DNA from: Micromonospora sp. NBC_01740
Lineage (GTDB): Bacteria; Actinomycetota; Actinomycetes; Mycobacteriales; Micromonosporaceae
Direction: 5' to 3'
Length of the DNA: 64,000 nt
Assembly (NCBI RefSeq): GCF_035920365.1
Contig: NZ_CP109150.1
Span: 6,138,001-6,202,000 of the forward strand
Position 1 is the stretch's first letter. Every line of letters starts with the position of its first letter. Under the pieces are notes generated by a model. It had not been told where the DNA came from. It ran no database searches and saw nothing but the letters and a program-made list of their open reading frames with translations. The position numbers were made by a program, and so were the translations under genes. This document shows positions 1 to 8,083 of the stretch, one piece after another.

Positions 1-74
1 GTGAGCATCTCCAGGGTGACCTTCTTGACGCCGAACTCCCGAGTGGCTTCGACGACGACCAGAACCTCAGACAT
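1..74 (-). CDS. etfA: Electron transfer flavoprotein alpha subunit, N-terminal fragment (runs off the left edge)
   Basis: Only the first 24 or so codons are inside the window. They read MSEVLVVVEATREFGVKKVT and onward, which matches the opening strand and lysine-rich turn of bacterial EtfA (FixB). The ATG at 74 lies 12 bases after the stop of etfB, the usual etfB-etfA order. EtfA binds the FAD that passes electrons from acyl-CoA dehydrogenases to ETF:quinone oxidoreductase. It is the last gene visible in the minus-strand HIP operon. The family call rests on the short N-terminus plus the neighbour. Confidence 0.85.
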   Translation of the reverse strand, partial: MSEVLVVVEATREFGVKKVTLEML

Positions 75-86
75 GACCCCAACCCC

Positions 87-866
87 TCACACGAACTTCT
101 CGGTGGCGAGGAACTCGACCAGCTTCACGCCGCCGTCGCCCTCGTCGGTGACCTTCGCCCCACCGGAACGCGGCGGACGCTTCGAATGCTCCAACACCGC
201 GCTGGTCGCACCCTCGAAACCCACCTCCGCCGCAGCCACCCCGAGATCGGCCAGGGAGAGCGTCTGCACCGGCTTCTTCTTCGCCGCCATGATGCCCTTG
301 AAGGACGGGTAGCGCGGCTCGTTGATGGTGTCCCACACGGACACCACGGCGGGCGCGGTGGCGGTGACCACCTCGTAGCCCTCCTCGGTCTGCCGCTCCA
401 CCGTCAACGTCGCACCGTCCACGGTGAGCTTGCGGGCGCCGGTCAACGCCGCGATGCCCAACCGCTCGGCGAGCATGTGCGGCAGGACCTGCACCCGGCC
501 GTCGGTCGACTCGCTGCCACACAACACCAGATCGGCGTTCAACTGACCGAGCGCGGCAGCGAGGACCTTCGACGTCGCCACGGCGCAGGACCCGTGCAGG
601 GCGTCGTCCACCACGTGCACCGCCTTGTCCGGACCCATGGACAGCGCCTTACGGATCGACTCGGTCGCCCGGTCCGGACCCATCGTCAGAACCGTCACCT
701 CGCCCCCGTGCGCCTCCTTGATCTTCAACGCCTCCTCGATGGCGTACTCGTCCATCTCGTTGATCACGTTGTTCGCCGAACCGCGGTCGACGGTGTTGTC
801 GTCAGCACGCAGGCTGCGGTCCGCGCCCGAATCGGGCACCTGCTTGACGAGTACGACGATGTTCAT
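87..866 (-). CDS. etfB: Electron transfer flavoprotein beta subunit
   Basis: 259 aa, normal EtfB (FixA) length. It begins MNIVVLVKQVPDSG, and the ETF beta signature with ADLVLCGSESTDG and VLPHMLAERLG lies in the middle (about residues 110-135). EtfB binds AMP and carries the recognition loop for acyl-CoA dehydrogenases. Together with EtfA it should re-oxidise the many FadE proteins encoded here. It lies 3 bases downstream of an enoyl-CoA hydratase gene and directly before etfA. A GGGTGAGCG stretch precedes the ATG. A dedicated ETF inside a catabolic operon suggests heavy demand for acyl-CoA dehydrogenase re-oxidation. Confidence 0.95.
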   Translation of the reverse strand: MNIVVLVKQVPDSGADRSLRADDNTVDRGSANNVINEMDEYAIEEALKIKEAHGGEVTVLTMGPDRATESIRKALSMGPDKAVHVVDDALHGSCAVATSKVLAAALGQLNADLVLCGSESTDGRVQVLPHMLAERLGIAALTGARKLTVDGATLTVERQTEEGYEVVTATAPAVVSVWDTINEPRYPSFKGIMAAKKKPVQTLSLADLGVAAAEVGFEGATSAVLEHSKRPPRSGGAKVTDEGDGGVKLVEFLATEKFV

Positions 867-869
867 CGC

Positions 870-1736
870 TCACCCTTCCCTTCTCGCGGCGTCACGCATG
901 CTCCGGGCGTCCTGGCCGCCGAGGGAGTCGGTGCCCACCTCGGCGTTGTGCGCGTGGGCCGCGTGGTGCAGCCCGAACACCGCATCCATCCCGTCCCGCA
1001 GGCCCATGAGGTCCTCGGCCTGGTTGACCGCCTTCTTGGTCAGCGCGAGACCCAGCCGCGGCATCTGTGCGATCCGCGCGGCGAGCCCCATGACCTCCGC
1101 CTCGAGGTCGTCCCTGGCGACGACCCGGTTGACCATGCCGAGCTCGGCCGCGCGCGCCGCCGGCATCCGGTCGCCGGTGAAGAGGAACTCCTTGGCGAAC
1201 CGCGGACCCAGCACCCACGGGTGGGCGAAGTACTCGACCCCGGGGATCCCCATGCGCACGACCGGATCGGCGAAGAACGCGTCGTCCGACGCGACGATCA
1301 GGTCGCACGCCCAGGCGAGCATGAGGCCACCGGCGACACACGCTCCCTGCACCATGGCGATCGTCGGCTTGGGCAGCTCACGCCAGCGGCGGCACATCCC
1401 GAGGTACACCTCGGACTCGCGGGCGAGCCGGCTGTCCACCCCGGCCTTTCCGACGTGGTCCCACCACAGGCCCGCCCGCCGGTCGAACGACGAGTCGACG
1501 TCCCGACCCGGCGTGCCGATGTCGTGGCCGGCCGAGAAGTGCTTCCCCGCACCCGCCAGGACGATGACCTTCACCTCGTCGTCGGCGGCCGCGCGGTAGA
1601 ACGCGTCGTCGAGGGCATAGGTCATCGCGGAGTTCTGCGCGTTGCGGTACTCCGGTCGGTTCATCGTCACGACGGCCACCGGCCCCCGCGTCTCGTACCG
1701 GACGACCTCCACCGCCGCGTCGCTGGTCTCGCTCAT
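870..1736 (-). CDS. Enoyl-CoA hydratase/isomerase family protein lacking both standard catalytic glutamates
   Basis: 288 aa crotonase-fold protein. The oxyanion-hole segments are present: FSAGHD near residue 68 and GACVAGG near residue 131. Where classical hydratases carry the two catalytic Glu (GGxCELA and QPEILLG), this protein reads GGLMLAWACD and DPVVRMG, so both are replaced. The family also contains hydrolases, isomerases and retro-Claisen enzymes, and one of those activities is likelier than simple hydration. It sits between an acyl-CoA dehydrogenase gene and etfB in the HIP operon, so a role on a ring-derived CoA ester is inferred. The exact reaction is unknown. Confidence 0.85.
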   Translation of the reverse strand: MSETSDAAVEVVRYETRGPVAVVTMNRPEYRNAQNSAMTYALDDAFYRAAADDEVKVIVLAGAGKHFSAGHDIGTPGRDVDSSFDRRAGLWWDHVGKAGVDSRLARESEVYLGMCRRWRELPKPTIAMVQGACVAGGLMLAWACDLIVASDDAFFADPVVRMGIPGVEYFAHPWVLGPRFAKEFLFTGDRMPAARAAELGMVNRVVARDDLEAEVMGLAARIAQMPRLGLALTKKAVNQAEDLMGLRDGMDAVFGLHHAAHAHNAEVGTDSLGGQDARSMRDAARREG

Positions 1737-1815
1737 CTGGATCTCCTTCTCGCCCCGGGGTCGGATGTACGTCGTGAGGGTCGGGGCCGCCGGTGAGTGC
1801 CTACGGGGCCAGCGG

Positions 1816-2832
1816 TCAGGACGCGGGGCGCGCGCCGGTCAGGCCGACACCGAGGTCCTCCAGCAGCGCCGCCCGATGCCAGGAGGCGCTGCCCCACGAC
1901 GCCTCCAGAGCCCACGACCGTTTGAGGAACAGCTGCAGGTCGTACTCGGTCGTGTAACCGATCGCGCCGTGGCACTGCAGGGCAGCCCGGCCCACGACGT
2001 GCGCCGCCTCGGACGCCAACGCCTTGGCCGTCGCCAGTGAGCGCAGCCGGCCCGGGACGCCCGCGGCCAGCTCGAACCCGGCCGTCGCCACCACCGGCGC
2101 GGCGAACTCCAGTTGCAGCAGCGCCGTGGCGAGGTGGTGCTTGACCGCCTGGAAGCTGCCGATCGGCACCCCGAACTGCTCCCTGGCGCGCACGTGCTCG
2201 ACTGTGAGTTCGAGCATCCGTCGGGACAGCCCGACAAGCTCGGCCGAGGCCGCCAGCACTCCCCGCTCCCAGGCCAGCCGCACCACCCGCGGGTCGTCCA
2301 CGGTCGCCACGAGCCGCGCGCCCGCGTACCCGGTCAGGTCCAGCGCGAAGTCCACCGACGGCGACGCCGAGGCCGCCGCCTCGGACACGTCGAGAACCTC
2401 GATGCGCCCGGTCCCGCCGAAGCCGCCGCTCAGCACCAGGTCGACACCGGAACCTAACGCGACCCGCCCGGTCGCCGCAGGGTCGGCACCGACCGTGAGC
2501 GACCCCTCGACGAGGCTCGCCAGCAGGTCCGGGGCGCCCGAGGCGAGCACCGCCGGAGCGACCGCGAGGGTCGCCGCGAGCGGCAGCGGGGCGGCGGAGT
2601 ATCCGATCTGCGCGAAGACCGACACGAGGTGGTTCTCGTCCAGACCCAGCCCGCCGTCGTCCTCGGCCACGAGCAGCCCCGCCACGCCGAGGCCGGCCAG
2701 GCTCTCGGCCAGCGAGGCCACCTGCGCCGACCCGGCTCCGGCGCGCACCGTCGCCGGCGGGCACCGTTCGGTGAGCACCTGACGGACGACCGCCTCAAGG
2801 TCACGCTGCTCGTCACTCGGAGCGAACCGCAC
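1816..2832 (-). CDS. Acyl-CoA dehydrogenase, short subunit (FadE32/FadE33-like)
   Basis: 338 aa, the short acyl-CoA dehydrogenase type found as one half of actinobacterial alpha2beta2 steroid dehydrogenases. The C-terminal ACAD helical domain is clear: EHVRAREQFGVPIGSFQAVK near residues 213-232 and the ALQCHGAIGYTTEYDL segment near 284-299. The N-terminal domain is weakly conserved, as usual for this partner subunit. The GTG start at 2832 follows the fadE31 stop by six bases, and the two proteins probably form a heterotetramer. In M. tuberculosis fadE31-fadE32-fadE33 act on late HIP-pathway intermediates. Which of fadE32 or fadE33 this equals cannot be settled by eye. Confidence 0.85.
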   Translation of the reverse strand: MRFAPSDEQRDLEAVVRQVLTERCPPATVRAGAGSAQVASLAESLAGLGVAGLLVAEDDGGLGLDENHLVSVFAQIGYSAAPLPLAATLAVAPAVLASGAPDLLASLVEGSLTVGADPAATGRVALGSGVDLVLSGGFGGTGRIEVLDVSEAAASASPSVDFALDLTGYAGARLVATVDDPRVVRLAWERGVLAASAELVGLSRRMLELTVEHVRAREQFGVPIGSFQAVKHHLATALLQLEFAAPVVATAGFELAAGVPGRLRSLATAKALASEAAHVVGRAALQCHGAIGYTTEYDLQLFLKRSWALEASWGSASWHRAALLEDLGVGLTGARPAS

Positions 2833-2838
2833 GCCTGG

Positions 2839-3978
2839 TCACCTCCTCGGCAGACCGAGCAGGCGCTCGGCGATGATGTTGCGCTGGATCTCGTTGGTGC
2901 CCGCGTAGATCGGACCCGACAGCGAGAACTGGTAGCCGCGGGTCCAGGGGCCGTCAACGAGCGCGTCCGGACCGAGCAGTTCCAGCGCCGTCTCGTGCAA
3001 CGCGATGTCCAGCTCGGACCAGAAGACCTTGTTGAGGCTCGACCGCGCACCGGCCGGGCGACCCTCGACGATGTCGGTGACCTGCGCGAGCGTGAACTGC
3101 TGGTAGGCGTGCGCCTGCATCCACGAGCGCGCCACCCGGTCGCGGAGCAGATCGGTCGCCGCCTCGGCCCGCTCGCCCGCGAGCGCCACGAGCGCGTCGG
3201 CCGCCTTGCGGAAACGCCCCGGTGAGCGCAGCGTCAGGCCCCGCTCCGACCCGGTCGTCGACATCGCGACCGACCAGCCCTGGTCGACGCCGCCGAGAAC
3301 CGCCGAGTCCGGTACGAACGCGTCCTCGAAGAACACGTCGGCGAAGCCCTCGTCACCGTCGAGCCGGTCGAACCCGCGCACCGTCACGCCCGGGGTGTCC
3401 AGCGGCACGAGGAAGTACGTCAGTCCCCGATGCCGCTGGGCCTGCGGGTCGGTGCGGAACAAACCGAACAGGTGGGTGCAGAACGCGCCCCGGGTCGACC
3501 ACGTCTTCTGCCCGCTCAGGCGCCACCCGCCGGCCTGCTCGTCCCGTACCGCCCGGGACCGGATCCCCGCCAGGTCGCTGCCCGCGTTCGGCTCCGACCA
3601 GCCCTGGGCCCACAGGTCCCGCGCCGCCGCCATCCGCGGCAGCAACTCGTCCTGCTGCTCCTTCGTGCCGAACTCGAAGATCGTCGGGGCCAGCAGGAAG
3701 ATGCCGTTCTGCGTCACCCGCTGCGGCGCACCGGCCCGGTAGTACTCCTCCTCGAAGATGAGCCACTGCCAGATCGAGGCATCGCGGCCGCCGTACTCCC
3801 TGGGCCACGACACGACCGACCACCGGTCGGCGTGCAGCGTCCGCTCCCACCCCAGGTGCGCGGCGAAGCCCTCCGCGGTGTCCCCGGAGGGCAGCGGCTG
3901 CCGCGGCACGTTCGCCGCGAGCCAGTCGCGGGCCTCCGCCCGGAACTGCTCGTCCTGCGCCGACCAGGTCAGGTCCAT
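2839..3978 (-). CDS. fadE31: Acyl-CoA dehydrogenase, FadE31-like
   Basis: 379 aa, full-length acyl-CoA dehydrogenase opening MDLTWSAQDEQF. FAD/substrate motifs are visible: WAQGWSEPNAGSDLAGI near residues 122-138, GQKTWSTRGAFC, and the C-terminal GPIYAGTNEIQRNIIAERLL. The whole protein recalls mycobacterial FadE31 (Rv3562), a KstR2-regulon member acting on HIP-derived CoA thioesters. The ATG at 3978 is chosen because the upstream in-frame stretch reads as a shadow of the preceding gene. It is followed closely by the short-subunit gene, the expected partner. High confidence in family, moderate in strict orthology. Confidence 0.88.
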   Translation of the reverse strand: MDLTWSAQDEQFRAEARDWLAANVPRQPLPSGDTAEGFAAHLGWERTLHADRWSVVSWPREYGGRDASIWQWLIFEEEYYRAGAPQRVTQNGIFLLAPTIFEFGTKEQQDELLPRMAAARDLWAQGWSEPNAGSDLAGIRSRAVRDEQAGGWRLSGQKTWSTRGAFCTHLFGLFRTDPQAQRHRGLTYFLVPLDTPGVTVRGFDRLDGDEGFADVFFEDAFVPDSAVLGGVDQGWSVAMSTTGSERGLTLRSPGRFRKAADALVALAGERAEAATDLLRDRVARSWMQAHAYQQFTLAQVTDIVEGRPAGARSSLNKVFWSELDIALHETALELLGPDALVDGPWTRGYQFSLSGPIYAGTNEIQRNIIAERLLGLPRR

Positions 3979-3979
3979 C

Positions 3980-5263
3980 TCAGCCCCTCCTCGTCTCGGC
4001 GGCGCCCGTCGGCGCCGCGTCCCGGTAGCGGCGCAGTTGCGTGCGCGCCACCGTGCGCAGGTGCACCTCGTCCGGGCCGTCGGCGATGCCGAGGATCCGG
4101 GCGCTGGCCCACATCCGGGCCATCGGGAAGTCGTCGGTGACCCCACCACCGCCGTGCGCCTGGATCGAACGGTCCAGCACGTTGCGGGCGACCCGCGGCG
4201 CGACGACCTTGATCGCGGCGATCTCGGTCGCCGCACCCTCGGGCCCGACCCGGTCGATGAGCCAGGCCGTCTTGAGCACGAGCAGGCGGGCCTGCTCGAT
4301 CTCCAGGCGGGACTCGGCGATCCAGGTGCGCACCACGCCCTGCTCGGAGAGCGGGCCGCCGAACGCCTCGCGGGCCATCGTCCGGCGCACCAAGAGTTCG
4401 AGGCCGCGCTCGGCCATGCCGATGCAGCGCATCGCGTGATGGATGCGGCCCGGGCCGAGGCGGGCCTGGGCGATCGCGAAACCGTCGCCCTCGGCGCCGA
4501 GCAGGTTCGTCACCGGCACGCGTACGTCGTCGAACCGGATCTCGCAGTGGCCGTGCTGGTCGTGGTAGCCGAAGATCGGCAGCGAGCGCACGATCGTCAC
4601 CCCGGGGGTGTCGACCGGCACGAGGACCATGGACTGCTGCCGGTAGACGGCCGCCTCCGGGTCCGTCTTGCCCATCAGCACGAGGATGTCGCAGCGCGGG
4701 TCCGCCGCGCCGGTCGTCCACCACTTGCGGCCGTTGACGACGTACGCGTCGCCGTCGCGCACGATCGAGGTGGCGATGTTGCGCGCGTCGGAGGAGGCGA
4801 CGTCCGGCTCGGTCATCGCGAAGCCGGAACGCATGGTGCCCTCGAGCAACGGGGTGAGCCACTGTCGCTTCTGCTCGCGCGTGCCGAACAGGTGCAGCAG
4901 CTCCATGTTGCCCGTGTCCGGCGCGGCACAGTTGAGCGCCTCGGGAGCGAGGTAGGGCGAGCGTCCGGTCTCCTCGGCCAGGTAGGCGTACTCGAGGTTG
5001 GTGAGGCCCGACAGGTCAGGCAGGAAGAGGTTCCACAGACCCAGCTCGCGCGCCGTGACCTTCAGCTCTTCGACGACCGGCGGCAGGACGTGGGACACTC
5101 CCCCGTTCTCGCGGGCCGCGGCGCCGAGCTCGGCGGCGTACACCTTCTCGGCGGGGTAGACGTGCTCGGCCATGAACGTGCGCAACGTCGCGAGCAGTTC
5201 CCGCGAGCGCGGGCCGGGGCCGAGGTCCATCTGGGTCAGCTCGGTCGGGTCAGCCACCTTCAT
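3980..5263 (-). CDS. ACAD10/ACAD11-type acyl-CoA dehydrogenase
   Basis: 427 aa, longer than the other FadE proteins. It strongly recalls the C-terminal dehydrogenase half of ACAD10/ACAD11: LGLWNLFLPDLSGL, NCAAPDTGNMELLHLFG, AMTEPDVASSDARNI, GRKWWTTGAADPRCD, GRIHHAMRCIGMAER and a late ADGPDEVHL. In animals the fused kinase domain phosphorylates 4-hydroxyacyl-CoA and the dehydrogenase half removes the phosphate. Here the kinase-like half is a separate gene at 16136-17212. The start ATG at 5263 overlaps the upstream stop by four bases. Substrate is unknown; the operon suggests a steroid-derived hydroxyacyl-CoA. Confidence 0.9.
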   Translation of the reverse strand: MKVADPTELTQMDLGPGPRSRELLATLRTFMAEHVYPAEKVYAAELGAAARENGGVSHVLPPVVEELKVTARELGLWNLFLPDLSGLTNLEYAYLAEETGRSPYLAPEALNCAAPDTGNMELLHLFGTREQKRQWLTPLLEGTMRSGFAMTEPDVASSDARNIATSIVRDGDAYVVNGRKWWTTGAADPRCDILVLMGKTDPEAAVYRQQSMVLVPVDTPGVTIVRSLPIFGYHDQHGHCEIRFDDVRVPVTNLLGAEGDGFAIAQARLGPGRIHHAMRCIGMAERGLELLVRRTMAREAFGGPLSEQGVVRTWIAESRLEIEQARLLVLKTAWLIDRVGPEGAATEIAAIKVVAPRVARNVLDRSIQAHGGGGVTDDFPMARMWASARILGIADGPDEVHLRTVARTQLRRYRDAAPTGAAETRRG

Positions 5264-6243
5264 TCCTTGCCTGCTTTCATCCGGAGGGCGATCTTGCCGC
5301 GGGCGCCACGGTTCAGCACGGTGCCGAGCGCGCGGGCGGCCTCCTCCAGCGGGAAGACCTCGCTGACGTGTGGCCTCAGCCGGCCGGCGGCGATCCACCC
5401 GAGCAGCGTCGTCATGTTCGCGGCGTTGGCCTCCGGGTTGCGCTTGGCCCAGGCGCCCCAGAGGACCCCCAGCACCGCGCCCTCGGTGAGCAGCAGCCGG
5501 TTGAGCTTGACCTGCGGGATCTCGCCCGTCGCGTAGCCGACGGTGAGGAACCGCCCGGCCCACGCGAGGGTACGCAGCGCCGCGGTGGCGGCGTCGCCGC
5601 CGACGGGGTCGTAGACGACGTCGGCACCGGCGCCGCCGGTCAGCTCGTGCACCGTCGCCGTCAGGTCGTCGTAGCCGATGGCGTGGTCGGCCCCGTGCGC
5701 CAGGCACAGCTCGCGCTTGTCCTCGCTCGAGGCGGCCGCGATCACGGTCGCGCCGAGGGCCCTGCCGATCTGCACGGCGGTGAGGCCGACGCCACCGGAG
5801 GCGCCGAGCACGAGCAGCGTCTCGCCGGCGGCGAGACCGGCCCGGTCGACGAGCCCGTGGTACGACGTGCCGTAGACGACGGGAATCGTGCTGGCCTCGA
5901 CGAGGTCGATGCCCTCGGGCAACGGGTGGACCAGGCGGGCGTCGACGAGCACCTGGGTGGCGTAGCCGCCGATGCCGCAGAAGCCGATGACGCGGGTGCC
6001 GACGGGCGGGCCGGTCACCCCGTCGCCGTGCGCCGCGACCGTGCCGGCGACCTCGCAGCCGGGCACGAACGGCAGCTCCGGCCTGGTCTGGTAGGTGCCG
6101 GCGACGATGAGGCCGTCGGGAAAGTTCACCCCGGCGCCGACGACGTCGACGAGCACCTGCCCGGGGCCGGGCTGCGGCTGCGGCCCGTCCGTGAGCGTGA
6201 GCACCTCGGGACCCCCGAGCTCACGGACCACCATCGCACGCAC
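5260..6243 (-). CDS. NADPH:quinone oxidoreductase family protein (MDR superfamily)
   Basis: 327 aa, zinc-independent medium-chain dehydrogenase/reductase. It has the N-terminal GroES-like fold with GAGVNFPDGL and an NADPH site LVLGASGGVGLTAVQIG near residues 143-159, followed by ADVVYDPVGGD. No catalytic zinc cysteine set is visible, so a quinone oxidoreductase or enoyl reductase is expected rather than an alcohol dehydrogenase. It is translationally coupled to the ACAD10/11-type gene (ATGA overlap). This neighbour pairing makes reduction of an enoyl-CoA or enone product plausible but unproven. GTG start at 6243 has GAGGG seven bases upstream. Confidence 0.85.
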   Translation of the reverse strand: MRAMVVRELGGPEVLTLTDGPQPQPGPGQVLVDVVGAGVNFPDGLIVAGTYQTRPELPFVPGCEVAGTVAAHGDGVTGPPVGTRVIGFCGIGGYATQVLVDARLVHPLPEGIDLVEASTIPVVYGTSYHGLVDRAGLAAGETLLVLGASGGVGLTAVQIGRALGATVIAAASSEDKRELCLAHGADHAIGYDDLTATVHELTGGAGADVVYDPVGGDAATAALRTLAWAGRFLTVGYATGEIPQVKLNRLLLTEGAVLGVLWGAWAKRNPEANAANMTTLLGWIAAGRLRPHVSEVFPLEEAARALGTVLNRGARGKIALRMKAGKE

Positions 6244-6246
6244 GGC

Positions 6247-7035
6247 TCAGCCCTCGCTGCCCGGGCGCGCCGCCTTGTCGGTGCCGGCGAACTCGTCGCG
6301 GATCCGGTCGGCGACCCCGGTGAGGTTGAGCTCGAAGGTGAAGCCCTGCTCGAAGCGGTAGCTGCGGTTGACGTCCCACAGGTCGATGCCGTTGAGGGAG
6401 GCCTTCGCGGCCCGGATGACGATGGGGTCCTTCGCGGCGATCTGCGTCGCGACGGCGAACGCCGCCTCGCGCAGCCGCTCGCGGGGTACGACGCTGTGGA
6501 CCGAGCCGTACGCGTGCAGCTCCTGGGCGGTGGCCGTGGCCGAGGTGTAGACCATGGCGCGCATCCGGTGCTGGGGCACCATCCGGGACAGGTGGGTCGC
6601 GGCACCGAGGGCGCCGCGGTCGACCTCGGGCAGGCCGAAGGTGGCGTCGTCGGAGGCGACGATGACGTCGGAGTTGCCGACCAGGCCGATGCCGCCCCCG
6701 AGGCAGAAGCCGTTGACGGCGGTGACGACCGGGACGGGGCACTCGTAGACGGCCTTGAACGCGGCGTAGCAGCCGCGGTTGGCGCCGAGCAGCGCGGTGA
6801 AGCCGTCGGTGTGCTGCATCTCCTTGATGTCGACGCCGGCGTTGAAGCCGCGGCCCTCGGCGCGCAGCACGACGACCCGCACCGACTCGTCGGCGCCGGC
6901 GGCGTCGAGGGCGGAGGCGAGGGCGAACCAGCCGGCCACGGGCAGCGCGTTGACCGGCGGGTTGTCCACGACGACCTCGGCGATCCCGTCGGGGTGCACG
7001 GTCGTCGTCACGGATGCGTGGGTCGTGGGGCTCAT
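6247..7035 (-). CDS. echA20: EchA20-like ring-opening hydrolase (crotonase family)
   Basis: 262 aa. The sequence closely recalls M. tuberculosis EchA20 (Rv3550): VVDNPPVNALP, LRAEGRGFNAGVDIKEMQ, ANRGCYAAFKAVYECPVPV, NGFCLGGGIGLVGNSDVIV and the C-terminal SYRFEQGFTFELNLTGVAD. EchA20 is known to hydrolyse a beta-diketone type bond and open steroid ring D in HIP catabolism. Conservation runs the full length, including the tail that is specific to this subgroup. It is placed after the MaoC pair in the operon, with a four-base overlap to the gene before it. High confidence. Confidence 0.92.
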   Translation of the reverse strand: MSPTTHASVTTTVHPDGIAEVVVDNPPVNALPVAGWFALASALDAAGADESVRVVVLRAEGRGFNAGVDIKEMQHTDGFTALLGANRGCYAAFKAVYECPVPVVTAVNGFCLGGGIGLVGNSDVIVASDDATFGLPEVDRGALGAATHLSRMVPQHRMRAMVYTSATATAQELHAYGSVHSVVPRERLREAAFAVATQIAAKDPIVIRAAKASLNGIDLWDVNRSYRFEQGFTFELNLTGVADRIRDEFAGTDKAARPGSEG

Positions 7036-7553
7036 CCCTGCTCCTCGGTGGTCTCGGGCCGCTCGCCGGTCCCGGGTGTCGCGGCGTCGAGGGCCGCCTC
7101 GGGCAGCACGAACGTCGCCCAGGCGGTGACGGCCGTGTCGCCGGTCTGACGCCGGCAGGTCAGCTCGACGTCGACGCGGCCCTCACGTCCGTCCGCACCC
7201 TCGATCACGTAGGTGCGCAGCGGAACGCCCTCGAGCGTGAGGGTGTCGCCCGGCCACACCTGGGCCAGGAACCGGATGCGGAAGTCACGCACGTTCCGGC
7301 CGCCGAGCCAGTCGGTGGCGTACGTGCCGAGCAGGCTGGCCTGCCACATGCCCACCGAGAAGGGGCTCGGGAACCCGGCGGCCCTGGCGAAGACCTCGTC
7401 GTGGTGGATCGGGTTCATGTCACCCGAGGCGCCCTGGTAGCGGACGAAGTCGGTGCGGGTCACCGGGCCGTGGACACGCGCCGGCGGGGCCGCCGGTACG
7501 GGCAGGCCGACCTCGGTCGTGCCGGGCCGGGTGGTGACGGTCGTGTCGCTCAT
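7032..7553 (-). CDS. MaoC-like hot-dog dehydratase subunit
   Basis: 173 aa single hot-dog protein. The hydratase-2 motif is present: DFVRYQGASGDMNPIHHDE near residues 35-53, with the catalytic Asp/His pair (D45 and the following N-P-I-H-H). The GTYATDWLGG and WPGDTLTLEG segments are typical of MaoC subunits that pair with a FAS1-like partner. The next gene upstream encodes exactly such a partner and overlaps by four bases, so a heteromeric enoyl-CoA hydratase like ChsH1-ChsH2 is likely. A hydratase pair of this type is not part of the mycobacterial HIP operon as I know it. Confidence 0.88.
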   Translation of the reverse strand: MSDTTVTTRPGTTEVGLPVPAAPPARVHGPVTRTDFVRYQGASGDMNPIHHDEVFARAAGFPSPFSVGMWQASLLGTYATDWLGGRNVRDFRIRFLAQVWPGDTLTLEGVPLRTYVIEGADGREGRVDVELTCRRQTGDTAVTAWATFVLPEAALDAATPGTGERPETTEEQG

Positions 7554-8023
7554 GCGGAGGCTCCGTCCTGCGTCGCGGCCCCGGTGTCCGGCGGCCGGGC
7601 CGTCTCGACCCCGGTGAGCTTGGCCTGGGCGACGAGACGCCCGGTCTCGTCGCGGAAGTCGGTGTACATCACCGCGAAGGTCATCTCACCGCCGCGGCGC
7701 CCCACCTTGGTGTAGATCTCGCCGATGCGCGACTGGCAGGTGAGCCTGGTCCCGGCGCGCGGCGGCTCGCCGAAGAAGGTGTACTGCTGCTCGGCGTGCA
7801 GGCCGCGCTGCTGGTCGAGCTCGACCGCCGGCCACGGGTTGGCGTCCTCGCCCTGCCAGAAGAAGGTCGTCGTGAGGAACGTCGGCTGTACGACCGGGTC
7901 TTCCTCCCGCAGGTAGGCCGCGTCGGCCGCTCCGGTGGCCAGCGCGAACTCGCGGATCTTGCCGCGCTCGACGTCGAGCCGGAAGGGGGCGCCGGTGACG
8001 CCCTGCGCGTCGGGGTTGGCCAC
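7550..8023 (-). CDS. FAS1-like dehydratase domain protein, partner of the MaoC subunit
   Basis: 157 aa. It opens with the KIREFALATGAADAAYL helix and has TFLTTTFFWQG and QQYTFFGEPPRAGTRL, the marks of the N-terminal (MaoC_dehydratase_N) hot-dog domain that lacks the catalytic Asp/His. Such domains work with an active MaoC partner. The GTG start at 8023 has a strong AAAGGAG six bases upstream, and its stop overlaps the ATG of the MaoC gene. Together they should form a two-subunit hydratase for a bulky enoyl-CoA. Confidence 0.85.
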   Translation of the reverse strand: MANPDAQGVTGAPFRLDVERGKIREFALATGAADAAYLREEDPVVQPTFLTTTFFWQGEDANPWPAVELDQQRGLHAEQQYTFFGEPPRAGTRLTCQSRIGEIYTKVGRRGGEMTFAVMYTDFRDETGRLVAQAKLTGVETARPPDTGAATQDGASA

Positions 8024-8083
8024 GACGAGCTCCTTTCGTTCATCGGTACGCGCCGGCGCGGGTCGCCGGCACGCACCGGACGG

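Noticed and set aside
186..1796. Long plus-strand open frame opposite etfB and the hydratase gene
   Set aside because: Translation is His/Arg/Gly-rich without domain character; it mirrors the high third-position GC of the real minus-strand genes.
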